A stretch of 64,000 bases of DNA from Pseudomonas sp. BN411 (GTDB taxonomy: Bacteria > Pseudomonadota > Gammaproteobacteria > Pseudomonadales > Pseudomonadaceae), in NCBI RefSeq assembly GCF_029871235.1, contig NZ_SSOM01000069.1, forward strand, positions 62,001 through 126,000. Direction: 5' to 3'. Positions 37,167 to 46,492 of the stretch are shown here, one piece after another. The notes beneath the pieces are model-generated. The model was not told the DNA's origin and did no database searches. It saw nothing but the letters and a program-made list of their open reading frames with translations. How positions within the stretch are numbered: position 1 is the stretch's first letter; each line of letters opens with the position of its first letter. The translations under genes and the position numbers were made by a program.

Positions 37167-37898
37167 TCAGAAGCTCTTGCTCACGCTCGCCACCCAGGTC
37201 GCCGTGCAGACATCGGTGAAGCCGTAGTTGCTGGCGCATTCGGCCTCGGAGAGGTCGGTGTCGATGTAGGAGAGGCCCCAGGTGACGCCGACGAAGTCCC
37301 GGGTCAGCTTCGCCTCCCACTCGTGGTAGCTGTCGGTGCTGTCGCCATTGGTGGACCAGAACATCGGGTCCTTGAAGTCCATCCGTCCGTAGCGCAGTTC
37401 CAGGCCGACTTCCAGGGGCAGGCTGGTCTGATAGCCGACGTAGGTGTAGAGCGCGTCCTGGTCTTCGCCGAACACCGTGGAGGCGTCATTGGAGTAGTAG
37501 GCCGCCAGTTGGAATCCATAGGCACCGAGGATGGCGTAGACCTCGCTCTGGTTGAACTGGCTTTCCTTCGGATAGCTGTACTTGATGTAGCCGAGGTCCA
37601 GGTTCACCTCGTCGGTGGCCTGCCAGTACCAGCCGGCGTAGTAGTCCACTTCCTGGCGGGTTTTCAGGCCAAAGCCGAAATCCACGTTCGAGGTCCAGGC
37701 CCCGGCGTAGAGACCGCTGCTGTGCAGCAGTGTGGCTCCGGCCTGGGCAGCGGGATCGTTCTGGGTCTGGGAAATGCCTCGGGTGCGGTAGTCGCTGGCG
37801 AGGTTCAGGTCGATCTGCAGGGCGAAGTCGTCATTCAGTTGCACGGCCTGACAGGCGAGCGGGGCCAGGGTGAGGGCGAGGAGCGTGATGCGGCGCAT
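37167..37898 (-). CDS. TorF-family putative porin, module copy 1
   Basis: 243 residues. A signal peptide (LLALTLAPLACQA) is followed by VQLNDDFALQIDLNLASDYR and TRGISQTQNDPAAQ, the TorF N-terminal signature, then alternating beta-strands ending in VASVSKSF with terminal Phe, as in outer-membrane barrels. About four-fifths of positions match the copy at 40979-41710 by eye, without gaps. The leader contains CACAACAACGG. It lies 104 bases downstream of the amidohydrolase gene on the same strand. Confidence 0.88.
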   Translation of the reverse strand: MRRITLLALTLAPLACQAVQLNDDFALQIDLNLASDYRTRGISQTQNDPAAQAGATLLHSSGLYAGAWTSNVDFGFGLKTRQEVDYYAGWYWQATDEVNLDLGYIKYSYPKESQFNQSEVYAILGAYGFQLAAYYSNDASTVFGEDQDALYTYVGYQTSLPLEVGLELRYGRMDFKDPMFWSTNGDSTDSYHEWEAKLTRDFVGVTWGLSYIDTDLSEAECASNYGFTDVCTATWVASVSKSF

Positions 37899-38002
37899 GG
37901 TGTTTCCCGTTGTTGTGATTGTTATGGCAGATGCGGGCAAGGCTCCGCCCGGCCCCCGGCATTGCGCCGGGAGCAGGGCGTGGAGCGGGAGGAGCTGGGT
38001 GC

Positions 38003-39748
38003 TTAGAGCGGGGCGCTGAAGACCTCGCGGCCAGCGAAGTAGGTCTTGAGGACGCGGGTTTCGGCCAGGTCCTTGTCATCGACGCTGAGCACGTCGCGGT
38101 CGAGGATGATGAAGTCGGCTTGCTTGCCGGCGCTGAGCGAGCCGATCCGCTGTTCCAGGCCGATGGTGCGGGCGGCGTTCAGGGTGTAGGCCTGGAGCAT
38201 GGTTTCCCGGTCGATGCGCTCGTCGGCATTGAGCACGCCTTTCGGACCTTCGCGGCTGATGGCCTGGTGGATCGCCTGCCAGGGGTTGGGCGAGGACACA
38301 GGCCAGTCGCTGGCGCCAGCGATGGTCGCGCCCTGTTGCAGCAGAGAGTGGGCCGGGTACTGGTAGCGGAAGGCGAAGGCGCTGACGTAGGGCTTGACCA
38401 TGTCCAGGGTGTACTCGTCGCCCGAGGCCCAGAGCAACTGCATGGAGGCGATCACATCCAGCGGCTTGAAGCGGGCGAACTCCTTCGGATTCACCAGTTG
38501 CAGGTGGGTGATCGAGTGGGTGATGCCGCTCTGGCGATCCTTGCGCGCCTGCTCGATGCCGTTGAGGGATTCACGCACCGCGCGGTCACCGATGGCGTGG
38601 ATGTGCACCAGCCAGCCACGGGCATCCGCCGCGCTCACCAGCTCGCCGAAATGCGCCGGGTCGATCAGCAGCTCACCTTTCTTCTGCGAGTTGTTGTACG
38701 GGTCGATCAGCGCCGCGCTCTGCGCCGGGTATTCCAGTACGCCGTCAGCGAACACCTTGATGCCGGGCAGGGTCAGGTTGGGGATGCCCTGGAAGCGCTG
38801 GCGCACCTTGTCGAGGGTGTCGAGGTCAGCGGGTCGACTCTTCGGGTTGGCCACCAGCAGGGCGGCGATGTGGGCGCTCAGCTCGCCCTTGTCGGCCAGC
38901 GCCTTGTAGGCTGGCAGCACGCCGACGGACTTCTCGGTGGGCTTGAGCGCGAAGATCGCTTCGCCCGGCGCGGCGTTGGCGGCCGGGTCCATCCAGGCGG
39001 TGATGCCCTGGCTGTTGTTGTACTTCACCGCGGCCTCGCCGGCGCGCAGCAGCTCATCGGCGCTGGCTGGCGGCATGGCGGCGGCGATGCGGTCCCAGCC
39101 GGCATCCACCACGAAACCGTTGGGCTTGCCGTCCTTGCTGGTGCCCACGGTGCCCCGTTCGGCTTCCGGCAGGGAAGCGACCAGCGCGGCGTTCACCCCG
39201 GCGCGGTCGAGCATGGCCTGGTTGGCCCAGCCGGTGTGGTGATCGCTGCCCATGAACACCACCGGCACCTTCGCCCACTCTCCGTTGTTGAAGATGCTCC
39301 CCAGTTCCTCGGCCTTGCTCCAGTAGGTGGAGCTCACGCCGGCCACGCTGAGCACGTCGCCATGGCGGGCGGTGCCGTCGTCGCGCCAACCGCGCAGGCG
39401 TTTTTCCAGATCCGCCAGGGCTACGTTCTCTTCGCTGTCGAGGTTGGCCGCGGTCATTTCCAGGCCGCCGAAGATGGCGTGGGAGTGGGTATCGATCAGC
39501 CCCGGCAGCAGGCGCTTGCCCGCCAGGTCGATGACCTGGGTGGACGCATCGGCCAGGGCCTTGATTTCGGCGTCGGTGCCCACCTTCAGCACCTTACCGT
39601 TTTCGACCGCCATGGCTTGTGCCGAGGGTTGGGAAGGGTCGGCGGTATACAGCTTGCCGTTGAGCAGCACCAGATCGGCGGCCGCCATGGAATCCATCGA
39701 GGAAAAAGCCAGCGACATGGCCAGCAGGGTGGGCGTGAAGCCTTTCAT
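38003..39748 (-). CDS. Exported amidohydrolase (YtcJ-like), module copy 1
   Basis: 581 residues. A signal peptide (TLLAMSLAFSSMDSMAA) precedes the mature ADLVLLNGKLYTADP. Metal-binding motif DTHSHAIFGG has His88 and His90; further ligand regions are LPGIKVFADG, LVHIHAIGDRAV, SITHLQLVNP and GASDWPVSSPNPW, as in the YtcJ/N-substituted-formamide-deformylase group. It should hydrolyse an amide or related C-N bond in the periplasm; substrate unknown. AATAAAAA, an exact AAnAAnAA motif, sits 15 bases before the start. A paralogue lies at 41815-43557. Confidence 0.88.
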   Translation of the reverse strand: MKGFTPTLLAMSLAFSSMDSMAAADLVLLNGKLYTADPSQPSAQAMAVENGKVLKVGTDAEIKALADASTQVIDLAGKRLLPGLIDTHSHAIFGGLEMTAANLDSEENVALADLEKRLRGWRDDGTARHGDVLSVAGVSSTYWSKAEELGSIFNNGEWAKVPVVFMGSDHHTGWANQAMLDRAGVNAALVASLPEAERGTVGTSKDGKPNGFVVDAGWDRIAAAMPPASADELLRAGEAAVKYNNSQGITAWMDPAANAAPGEAIFALKPTEKSVGVLPAYKALADKGELSAHIAALLVANPKSRPADLDTLDKVRQRFQGIPNLTLPGIKVFADGVLEYPAQSAALIDPYNNSQKKGELLIDPAHFGELVSAADARGWLVHIHAIGDRAVRESLNGIEQARKDRQSGITHSITHLQLVNPKEFARFKPLDVIASMQLLWASGDEYTLDMVKPYVSAFAFRYQYPAHSLLQQGATIAGASDWPVSSPNPWQAIHQAISREGPKGVLNADERIDRETMLQAYTLNAARTIGLEQRIGSLSAGKQADFIILDRDVLSVDDKDLAETRVLKTYFAGREVFSAPL

Positions 39749-39762
39749 TGGGAATCCCCTTG

Positions 39763-39770
39763 TTTTTATT
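39763..39770 (-). promoter_or_regulatory. AAnAAnAA (Hfq/Crc) motif before amidohydrolase 1
   Basis: AATAAAAA on the minus strand, immediately upstream of the ribosome site AAGGGGA. It matches the Hfq/Crc catabolite-activity motif. Confidence 0.5.
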
Positions 39771-39854
39771 GATCTGGCAGCGAGACTAGCGGCTGGCCCG
39801 GGCTGGCAGAACGCCCGAAATGTGCAAAACCTTTTTTCCGGAATGGCAAAACCC

Positions 39855-40772
39855 ATGGATAAGCTCGGCGCCATCAGCATGTTCGTCGCCACGGCGGATC
39901 ACGGCAGTTTCAGCCGTGCCGCCGAGCATCTGGGCAAGACCCCTTCGGCCCTGACCAAGGCCGTCAGCCATCTGGAAGATGACCTCGGCGTGCTGCTGTT
40001 CGAGCGCAGTACCCGGCGCACGGTGCTGACCGAGGCCGGGCGGGTCTACCTGGAAACCGCCCGGCAGGTGCTGCAGCGTTTGCAGGACGTGGGGGAGGAG
40101 GTGGGCCAGTTGCAGCACGGCCTGCATGGCAGCCTGCGGCTAACGGCGCCGCTCGCTTTCGGGAGGGCCTTTCTCGATGACGTTTGCGTCGGTTTTCTCG
40201 CCGAGTACCCACAGATTCGCCTGCGGGTGGACCTGTCCGACGACTTCGTCGATCTGGTGGAGTCCGGCTACGACCTCGCATTGCGAGAGGGCCGCAGCGA
40301 CCAGCCGGGGATGATCGCCAGGGCGGTCGGGAGCAATCGCCTGGCCCTGTGCGCCAGCCCGACCTACCTCGCCCGCAACCCGACGCCGGTGACGCCGGAA
40401 ACCCTCGACCAGCACGACTGGCTGCTCTATTACCACGCCGCCCTGGATCGCACCTGGTGGTGGGTGGAACGTGACGGACAGCGCCTGAGCCTGCCCAGGC
40501 CGCCGACGCCGCGCATGGACAGCGACAACCACGACCTGTTGATGGCCAGCGCCCTGGCTGGTGTCGGCCTCTACCATGTGCCGCTGTGGAGTGCCGCCCC
40601 CTATCTCGCCGATGGTCGGCTGGTGCGCCTGATGGCCGACTATGAGATCGACCCCGACGTCTTCGGCGCGCAGATCCTCGCCGTCTACCCCAGCCACCGC
40701 CGCGCCACCGGCAAGGTGCTGGCGTTCATCGACTACCTGGCCGGTTTTCTTGCGGAGCGCGGGTTGGCGTGA
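39855..40772 (+). CDS. LysR-type regulator, module copy 1
   Basis: 305 residues from MDKLGAISMFVATADHGSFS; an ATG 12 bases earlier is in frame but the paralogue starts at the same MDKL. HTH: SRAAEHLGKTPSALTKAVSH. The effector domain follows (GSLRLTAPLAFGRAFLDDVC). It is divergent from the amidohydrolase-porin pair and probably controls it. The gap before it shares patches (TCTGGC, GGCAGAA) with the gap before the second LysR gene. Confidence 0.9.
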   Translation: MDKLGAISMFVATADHGSFSRAAEHLGKTPSALTKAVSHLEDDLGVLLFERSTRRTVLTEAGRVYLETARQVLQRLQDVGEEVGQLQHGLHGSLRLTAPLAFGRAFLDDVCVGFLAEYPQIRLRVDLSDDFVDLVESGYDLALREGRSDQPGMIARAVGSNRLALCASPTYLARNPTPVTPETLDQHDWLLYYHAALDRTWWWVERDGQRLSLPRPPTPRMDSDNHDLLMASALAGVGLYHVPLWSAAPYLADGRLVRLMADYEIDPDVFGAQILAVYPSHRRATGKVLAFIDYLAGFLAERGLA

Positions 40773-40808
40773 AGGATTGGTGCTGATTGCCTGTGGGGGA
40801 GATTACCT

Positions 40809-40902
40809 GTGGGGGCGAATTCATTCGCTAAGCAGTCCGCAGGACTGCCCTTTGACGCCTGAGGGAGCACTGCGTGCTCCTTGGCGAATGAATTCGCCCC
40901 AC
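40809..40902. repeat. GTGGGGGCGAATTCATTCGC composite element
   Basis: Complete copy with inner hairpins GCAGTCCGCAGGACTGC and GGAGCACTGCGTGCTCC and right end GCGAATGAATTCGCCCCACA. It lies exactly between the two porin-amidohydrolase-LysR modules. Confidence 0.85.
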
Positions 40903-40978
40903 ACGGTCCACCGTCGGAGTCAGGTGCCACACCGATGGTGGAAATGAAGAGCGATTTCCACCCTACCAAGGCAGCCCT

Positions 40979-41710
40979 CTAGAAACGCTTGCTCACGCTC
41001 GCCACCCAGGTCGAACTGCACACATCGGTGAAGCCGTAGTAGCTCGCGCACTCCGACTCGGAGAGATCGGTGTCGATGTAGGCGAGGCCCCAGGTGACGC
41101 CGACGAAGTCGCGGGTCAGCTTGGCTTCCCACTCGTGATAGGCGTCGGAGCTTTCGCCCTGGGCGGACCAGAACAGCGGGTCCTTGAAGTCATTGCGCCC
41201 GTAACGCAGCTTCAGGCCCACATCCAGGGGCAGGGTGTTCTCGTAGCTGACGTAGCTGTAGAAGGTGTCCTGCTTCTCGCCGATCAGGTTCTTCGCGTCA
41301 TTGGAGTATTGGGCGCCGAGCTTGAAGCCGTATGCACCGAGGATGGCGTAGGCCTCGCTCTGGTTGAACTGGCCTTCCTTCGGGTAGCTGTACTTGATGT
41401 AGCCGAGGTCCAGGTTCACCTCGTCGGTGGCCTGCCAGTACCAGCCGGCGTAGTAATCCACTTCCTGGCGGGTCTTGAGGCCAAAGCCGAAGTCCACGTT
41501 CGAGGTCCATACGCCGGCGTAGAGCCCGCTGCTGTGCAGCAGGGTGGCGCTGGCCTGGGCCGCTGGATCGTTCTGGGTCTGGGAGATGCCGCGGGTGCGG
41601 TAGTCGCTGAGCAGGGCGAGATCGACCTGCAGGGAGAATTCGTCGTTCAGTTCAATGGCCTGGCAGGCGAGCGGAGCCAGGGCGAGCGCTAGGAAGGTGA
41701 AGCGTTTCAT
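40979..41710 (-). CDS. TorF-family putative porin, module copy 2
   Basis: 243 residues, the same length as copy 1. Signal peptide MKRFTFLALALAPLACQA, then IELNDEFSLQVDLALLSDYR and TRGISQTQNDPAAQ. The core from VDFGFGLKTRQEVDYYAGWY onward is nearly unchanged; differences cluster in segments likely to be surface loops (KNLIGEKQD against TVFGEDQD; AQGESSDA against TNGDSTDS). Such clustering suggests divergence in ligand or exposure while the barrel is kept. The leader again contains CACAACAACGG. Confidence 0.88.
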   Translation of the reverse strand: MKRFTFLALALAPLACQAIELNDEFSLQVDLALLSDYRTRGISQTQNDPAAQASATLLHSSGLYAGVWTSNVDFGFGLKTRQEVDYYAGWYWQATDEVNLDLGYIKYSYPKEGQFNQSEAYAILGAYGFKLGAQYSNDAKNLIGEKQDTFYSYVSYENTLPLDVGLKLRYGRNDFKDPLFWSAQGESSDAYHEWEAKLTRDFVGVTWGLAYIDTDLSESECASYYGFTDVCSSTWVASVSKRF

Positions 41711-41814
41711 CGAGGGTTTCCCGTTGTTGTGATTGTTCGGGCAGATGCAGGCAAGGCTCCGCCAACCCCCGCCAAGTGGCGGGGGATGAGTGCGGAGCAG
41801 GTGGTTACTGGTCG

Positions 41815-43557
41815 TTAGAGAGAGGCGTTGAAGACTTCACGGCCGGCGAACCAGGTTTTCAGTACCTGGGTGTCACGCAGGGCTTCGGGCTCGACCTGGA
41901 ACACGTCGCGGTCCAGCAGGATCAGGTCCGCCTGCTTGCCGGGCGCGAGCGAACCGATCTGCTTGTCGAGACCAATGGTGCGGGCGGAGTTGAGGGTGTA
42001 GGCCTGGAACATCGTCTCGCGGTCGATCTCCTCGTCCGCATTCAGCACGCCCTTGGGCCCCTTGCGGCTGACCGCCTGGTAGATGGCTTTCCAGGGTTCG
42101 GGGGTGGTCACCGGCCAGTCGCTGGCGCCGGAAATGGTCGCTCCATTCTTCAGCAGCGAACGGGCCGGGTACTGGTACTGGAAGGCCATCGCGCTGATGT
42201 AGGGCTGCACCAGGTCGATGCTGACCTCATCGGCGCTAGCCCAGTAGAGCTGCATGGAAGCGATCACACCGAGCGGCTTGAAACGGGCGAATTCCTTCGG
42301 GTTGACCATCTGCAGGTGGGTGACCGAGTGGGCGATGCCGCTCTGACGGTCCTTGCGCGCCTGCTCGATGCCGTTCAGGGATTCGCGCACCGCGCGGTCG
42401 CCGATGGCATGGACATGCACCAGCCAGCCACGGGCGTCGGCCGCGCTGACCAATTCGCCGAAGTGCGCGGGGTCGATCAGCAGCTCGCCACGCTTGTTCG
42501 AATTCTTGTAGGGATCGAGCATCGCCGCAGTCTGTGCTGGAACTTCGGCTACCCCATCGGCGAAGACCTTGATGCCGGGCAGGGTGAGGTTGGGCACGCC
42601 CTGGAACTGCTGGCGCACCTTGTCCAGGGTGTCGAGGTCGGCGGGACGGCTCTTCGGGTTGGCCACCAGCAGGGCGGCGACGTGGGCGGTCAGCTCACCC
42701 TTCTCGGCCAGTGCCTTGTAGGCCGGCAACACACCCAAGGTCTGGGCGGTGGGTTTGAAGTCGAACAGAGGCTCGCCCGGCGCGGCGTTGGCCGCCGGGT
42801 CCATCCAGGCGGTGATGCCCAGGCTGAGGTTGTAGCGCAGTGCCGAGCGGGCGGCTTTCAGCAGTTGATCGGCGGTAGCCGGTGGCAGCTGCGCCATCAC
42901 CGGGTCCAGGCCGGCGTCGGCGAGAAAACCATTGGGCTGGCCATCGTCGTGATGACCGATGGTGGCCTGCGCCTCGCCCTTCAAACTCTTCACCAGGGCG
43001 GCGTCGACGCCGGCGCGTTTCAGCATCGCCCGGTTGGCCCAACCGGTGTGGTGGTCCCAGCCCATGAAGAAGATCGGCACCTCGGCCCATTCGCCCTGGT
43101 TGAAGCGCTGTTCCAGCTCAGCCACCTCGCCCCAGGCGGCCGACGGCATGCCGCTGACGCTGAGCACATCGCCATGCCGCGCCTTGCCGTTGTCGCGCCA
43201 CTGGCGCAGGCGCTGCTCCAGTTCCGCCGCAGGGATCAACTGCCCGCCGAGGCTGGCCGAATCCAGTTCCAGCCCGCCGAAGATGGCGTGGGAATGGGAG
43301 TCGATGAAGCCCGGCATCAGCACCTTGCCGCCGAGGTCGATCACCTGGGTACCGGATTCCTTGAGTTTCAGTACGTCATCGTTGCTGCCGACAGCGCGAA
43401 CCTTGCCGTCTTCCACGGCCACGGCCTGTTGCAGGGCCTGGCCGGGTTCGGCGGTGTAGACCTTGGCGTTGTGCAGGATGAGATCGACCGCCGCGAAGCT
43501 TTCCATTGAGGAACAAGCCAGCGCGACGGCCAGTAGGGTAGGGGCGAAGGTTTTCAT
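41815..43557 (-). CDS. Exported amidohydrolase (YtcJ-like), module copy 2
   Basis: 580 residues, colinear with 38003-39748. Signal peptide TLLAVALACSSMESFAA, metal motif DSHSHAIFGG, LPGIKVFADG, LVHVHAIGDRAV, SVTHLQMVNP and GASDWPVTTPEPW are all kept, so both copies look catalytically intact. Divergence is strongest around residues 95-130 and 190-240. AACAAGAA, an exact AAnAAnAA motif, lies just before the start. The 105-base gap to the porin gene matches copy 1 closely. Confidence 0.88.
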   Translation of the reverse strand: MKTFAPTLLAVALACSSMESFAAVDLILHNAKVYTAEPGQALQQAVAVEDGKVRAVGSNDDVLKLKESGTQVIDLGGKVLMPGFIDSHSHAIFGGLELDSASLGGQLIPAAELEQRLRQWRDNGKARHGDVLSVSGMPSAAWGEVAELEQRFNQGEWAEVPIFFMGWDHHTGWANRAMLKRAGVDAALVKSLKGEAQATIGHHDDGQPNGFLADAGLDPVMAQLPPATADQLLKAARSALRYNLSLGITAWMDPAANAAPGEPLFDFKPTAQTLGVLPAYKALAEKGELTAHVAALLVANPKSRPADLDTLDKVRQQFQGVPNLTLPGIKVFADGVAEVPAQTAAMLDPYKNSNKRGELLIDPAHFGELVSAADARGWLVHVHAIGDRAVRESLNGIEQARKDRQSGIAHSVTHLQMVNPKEFARFKPLGVIASMQLYWASADEVSIDLVQPYISAMAFQYQYPARSLLKNGATISGASDWPVTTPEPWKAIYQAVSRKGPKGVLNADEEIDRETMFQAYTLNSARTIGLDKQIGSLAPGKQADLILLDRDVFQVEPEALRDTQVLKTWFAGREVFNASL

Positions 43558-43571
43558 CGGGTGATTTCCGG

Positions 43572-43579
43572 TTCTTGTT
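43572..43579 (-). promoter_or_regulatory. AAnAAnAA (Hfq/Crc) motif before amidohydrolase 2
   Basis: AACAAGAA on the minus strand at the same relative place as in module copy 1, although the surrounding leader sequence has diverged. Confidence 0.5.
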
Positions 43580-43664
43580 GGTCTGGCGGTGAGCCTAACC
43601 AAGCCGGTGAAGCGGCAGAATGCTATGTTCTCGCACAACTTTTGTGCCGAACCGGAACAGATAG

Positions 43665-44579
43665 ATGGACAAGCTCAGCGCGCTCACCATGTTCGTCGCC
43701 ACTGCCGAATACGGCAGCTTCAGCCGCGCCGCCGAACAGCTGGGCAAGACGCCCTCGGCCTTGACCAAAGCGGTAGGGCATTTGGAAAACGAGCTGGGCG
43801 TGCGGCTGTTCGAACGCACCACCCGACGCATGGCGCTGACCGAAGCCGGGCATATCTACCTGGAGGGCGCCCGGCAGGCGTTGATGCAACTGCAACTGGC
43901 CGGCGAGGAAGTGGACCAGTTGCAGCACGAACTGCGTGGCACGCTGCGCCTTACCGCGCCGCCATCCTTCGGCCCGGCGTTTCTCAACGAGGTCTGTTGC
44001 CGCTTCATGGATGCCCACCCCCAGGTGCGCCTGGAGGTGGACCTGAACGACGCCTTCGTCGACCTGATCGACGGTGGCTACGACCTCGCCCTGCGCGATG
44101 GCCCCACCGACCTGCCGGGGCTGATTGCAAGGCCGCTGACGGAGAACCGCATCTACCTGTGCGGTAGCCCCGGTTATCTGGAGCGCAAAGGGTTGCCGGT
44201 GACCCTGGAAACCTACCTGCAGCATGACTGGCTGATCTTCCAGCACCCTCTGCTCCACCGGCACTTCTGGTGGCTGTGGCGCGACGGCGAGCGCATACGC
44301 TTGCCGCAACCCGTGCCCAGGATGGCCAGCGATAACTACGACTTCCTGCTCGCCTGCCTGCTGGCCGGCCACGGTTTGCAGGTGCTTCCGCGCTGGAGTG
44401 CGGCGCCCTATCTGGCCAACGGCCAACTCGTGCGCGTGATGACCGACTACGAGTTGGAGCCCGACGCCTTCGGCCCCTGGGTTCATGTCCTCTACCTGGC
44501 CCACCGCCGCCGCACCCGCAAGGTTCGGGTGTTTATCGAGATGCTGGAGGGGTACATACGGGAGAAGGGGATTGCCTGA
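43665..44579 (+). CDS. LysR-type regulator, module copy 2
   Basis: 304 residues, MDKLSALTMFVATAEYGSFS with HTH SRAAEQLGKTPSALTKAVGH nearly identical to copy 1. The effector domain diverges more (for example LMQLQLAGEEVDQLQHELRG). The near-identical recognition helix suggests that both regulators could read the same operator while sensing different ligands. Divergent from amidohydrolase 2. Confidence 0.9.
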   Translation: MDKLSALTMFVATAEYGSFSRAAEQLGKTPSALTKAVGHLENELGVRLFERTTRRMALTEAGHIYLEGARQALMQLQLAGEEVDQLQHELRGTLRLTAPPSFGPAFLNEVCCRFMDAHPQVRLEVDLNDAFVDLIDGGYDLALRDGPTDLPGLIARPLTENRIYLCGSPGYLERKGLPVTLETYLQHDWLIFQHPLLHRHFWWLWRDGERIRLPQPVPRMASDNYDFLLACLLAGHGLQVLPRWSAAPYLANGQLVRVMTDYELEPDAFGPWVHVLYLAHRRRTRKVRVFIEMLEGYIREKGIA

Positions 44580-44596
44580 CTGCGTGACTCCACATT

Positions 44597-44691
44597 GTGG
44601 GGGCGATTTCAATCGCTAAGCAGGCCACAGGCCTGCCCTTTCGGCTAAAGGGGGTAGCTACGCCACCCATGGCGAATGAATTCGCCCCTAC
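44597..44691. repeat. GTGGGGGCGAATTCATTCGC composite element (variant left end)
   Basis: The left end is GTGGGGGCGATTTCAATCGC, with two changes that keep its own small palindrome (GCGATTTCAATCGC). Inner hairpins are GCAGGCCACAGGCCTGC and GGGTAGCTACGCCACCC; the right end is GCGAATGAATTCGCCCCTAC. It lies between the second LysR gene and aceK. Confidence 0.8.
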
Positions 44692-44750
44692 AACGCGCAA
44701 TTTTTTCTGGATAAGCTCGCCTTTCCCGTTTCCGCAGCCGAGACATCAAC

Positions 44751-46487
44751 ATGGCGCAGCAATGGCCGGCCGAAGGCATCGCCCGACTGATCCTCGAAGG
44801 GTTCGACGACTACCGTGAGCATTTCCGCCAGATCACCGATGGCGCCCGCGCCCGCTTCGAGGAGGCACAGTGGCAGGCCACGCAGCTTGCGGCGGCCGAG
44901 CGGATTGCTCTCTATGAGATAAAGGTCGGTGAAACCAGCGAACGGCTGAGCGCGGCCTACGCGGTGGATGAACTGCTGGACGTGCAGCTCTGGCCGCTGG
45001 TGAAAAGCGCCTACATCGGCCTGATCGACCTGCGCCTCGACGATGAACTGTCCGAGACCTGGTACAACTCGATTTTCTGCAGCCTGTTCAGCCACGACCT
45101 GATCAGCGACGGCTGCATGTTCATCCACACCACCCGGCCTTCGCTACGGGCCCACGAGCGTGCGCCCCAGACCCGCAGCTACCACCCCGCAGGCCGGCTG
45201 CATGCGGCGCTCTCGGCGGTGCTCGATGACTTCCGTTTCGACGTGCCCTACGACGACCGCGCCGGCGACCTGGAACGCCTCGAAACCCAGCTGCGCGAGA
45301 ACCTGCCGGACTGGGTCTGCAAGGACCCGGAACTGTGCATCGAACTCTTCGCCTCGCCGCTGTACCGCAACAAGGGCGCGTACCTGGTGGGGCGCATCTA
45401 CACCCGCGACGAGCAATGGCCGCTGGTGCTGCCGCTGCTGCACCGCGAGGGCCGCGGCATCCAGGCCGACGCCGTGATCACCGACGAAGCGGAAGTGTCG
45501 ATCATCTTCTCCTTCACCCGTTCCTACTTCATGGTGGACGTGGCCGTGCCCGCCGAGTTCGTCGGCTTCCTCAAGCGCATCCTGCCGGGCAAGCACATCG
45601 CCGAGCTGTACACCTCCATCGGCTTCTACAAGCACGGCAAGTCGGAGTTCTACCGCGCGCTGATCAATCACCTGGCCAACACCGACGACCGCTTCATCAT
45701 GGCGCCCGGCGTGCGCGGCATGGTGATGAGCGTATTCACGCTGCCGGGCTTCAATACCGTGTTCAAGATCATCAAGGACCGTTTCGCCCACGCCAAGACG
45801 GTGGATCGCAACACCGTGATCGAGAAGTACCGCCTGGTGAAGAACGTCGATCGGGTAGGGCGCATGGCCGATACCCAGGAGTTCGCCGACTTCCGCTTCC
45901 CCAGGTCCAAGTTCGAGCCGGATTGCCTGGCCGAACTGCTGGAGGTGGCGCCGTCCACCGTAGCGCTGGAGGGCGATGTGGTGCTCATCCGCCACTGCTG
46001 GACCGAGCGCCGCATGACCCCGCTGAACATCTACCTGGAAAGCGCCAGCGACGCCCAGGTGCACGAGGCGCTCTACGACTACGGCCTGGCCATCAAGCAG
46101 CTGGCGGCAGCGAACATCTTCCCCGGCGACATGCTGCTGAAGAACTTCGGCGTCACCCGCCACGGCCGCGTGGTGTTCTACGACTACGACGAGATCTGCT
46201 ACCTCACCGAGGTGAACTTCCGCGTCATCCCGCCGCCGCGTTACCCGGAGGACGAGATGTCCGCCGAGCCCTGGTATTCGGTGGCGCCCAACGACGTATT
46301 CCCCGAGGAATTCCCGCGCTTCCTCTTCGCCGACATCGGTCAGCGCCGGCTGTTCGCCAAGCTCCATGGCGAGCTCTATGACGCCGAGTACTGGAAGACC
46401 CTGCAGGCCGCCATCCGCTCCGGCAAGGTGATCGACGTCTTCCCCTACAGGCGCCAGGAACGAGAACTCACCGAGGCCATCCAGTAA
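44751..46487 (+). CDS. aceK: Isocitrate dehydrogenase kinase/phosphatase
   Basis: 578 residues, the normal AceK length. Bifunctional control of isocitrate dehydrogenase at the TCA/glyoxylate branch. The ATP-binding segment [18 protein letters not shown] near residue 320 and [20 protein letters not shown] with YDEICYL (kinase-type catalytic Asp) near residue 475 are visible. There is no aceA or aceB here; in Pseudomonas aceK is commonly separate. It is followed after five bases by an AraC-type regulator on the same strand. Confidence 0.96.
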   Translation: MAQQWPAEGIARLILEGFDDYREHFRQITDGARARFEEAQWQATQLAAAERIALYEIKVGETSERLSAAYAVDELLDVQLWPLVKSAYIGLIDLRLDDELSETWYNSIFCSLFSHDLISDGCMFIHTTRPSLRAHERAPQTRSYHPAGRLHAALSAVLDDFRFDVPYDDRAGDLERLETQLRENLPDWVCKDPELCIELFASPLYRNKGAYLVGRIYTRDEQWPLVLPLLHREGRGIQADAVITDEAEVSIIFSFTRSYFMVDVAVPAEFVGFLKRILPGKHIAELYTSIGFYKHGKSEFYRALINHLANTDDRFIMAPGVRGMVMSVFTLPGFNTVFKIIKDRFAHAKTVDRNTVIEKYRLVKNVDRVGRMADTQEFADFRFPRSKFEPDCLAELLEVAPSTVALEGDVVLIRHCWTERRMTPLNIYLESASDAQVHEALYDYGLAIKQLAAANIFPGDMLLKNFGVTRHGRVVFYDYDEICYLTEVNFRVIPPPRYPEDEMSAEPWYSVAPNDVFPEEFPRFLFADIGQRRLFAKLHGELYDAEYWKTLQAAIRSGKVIDVFPYRRQERELTEAIQ

Positions 46488-46492
46488 GGATC

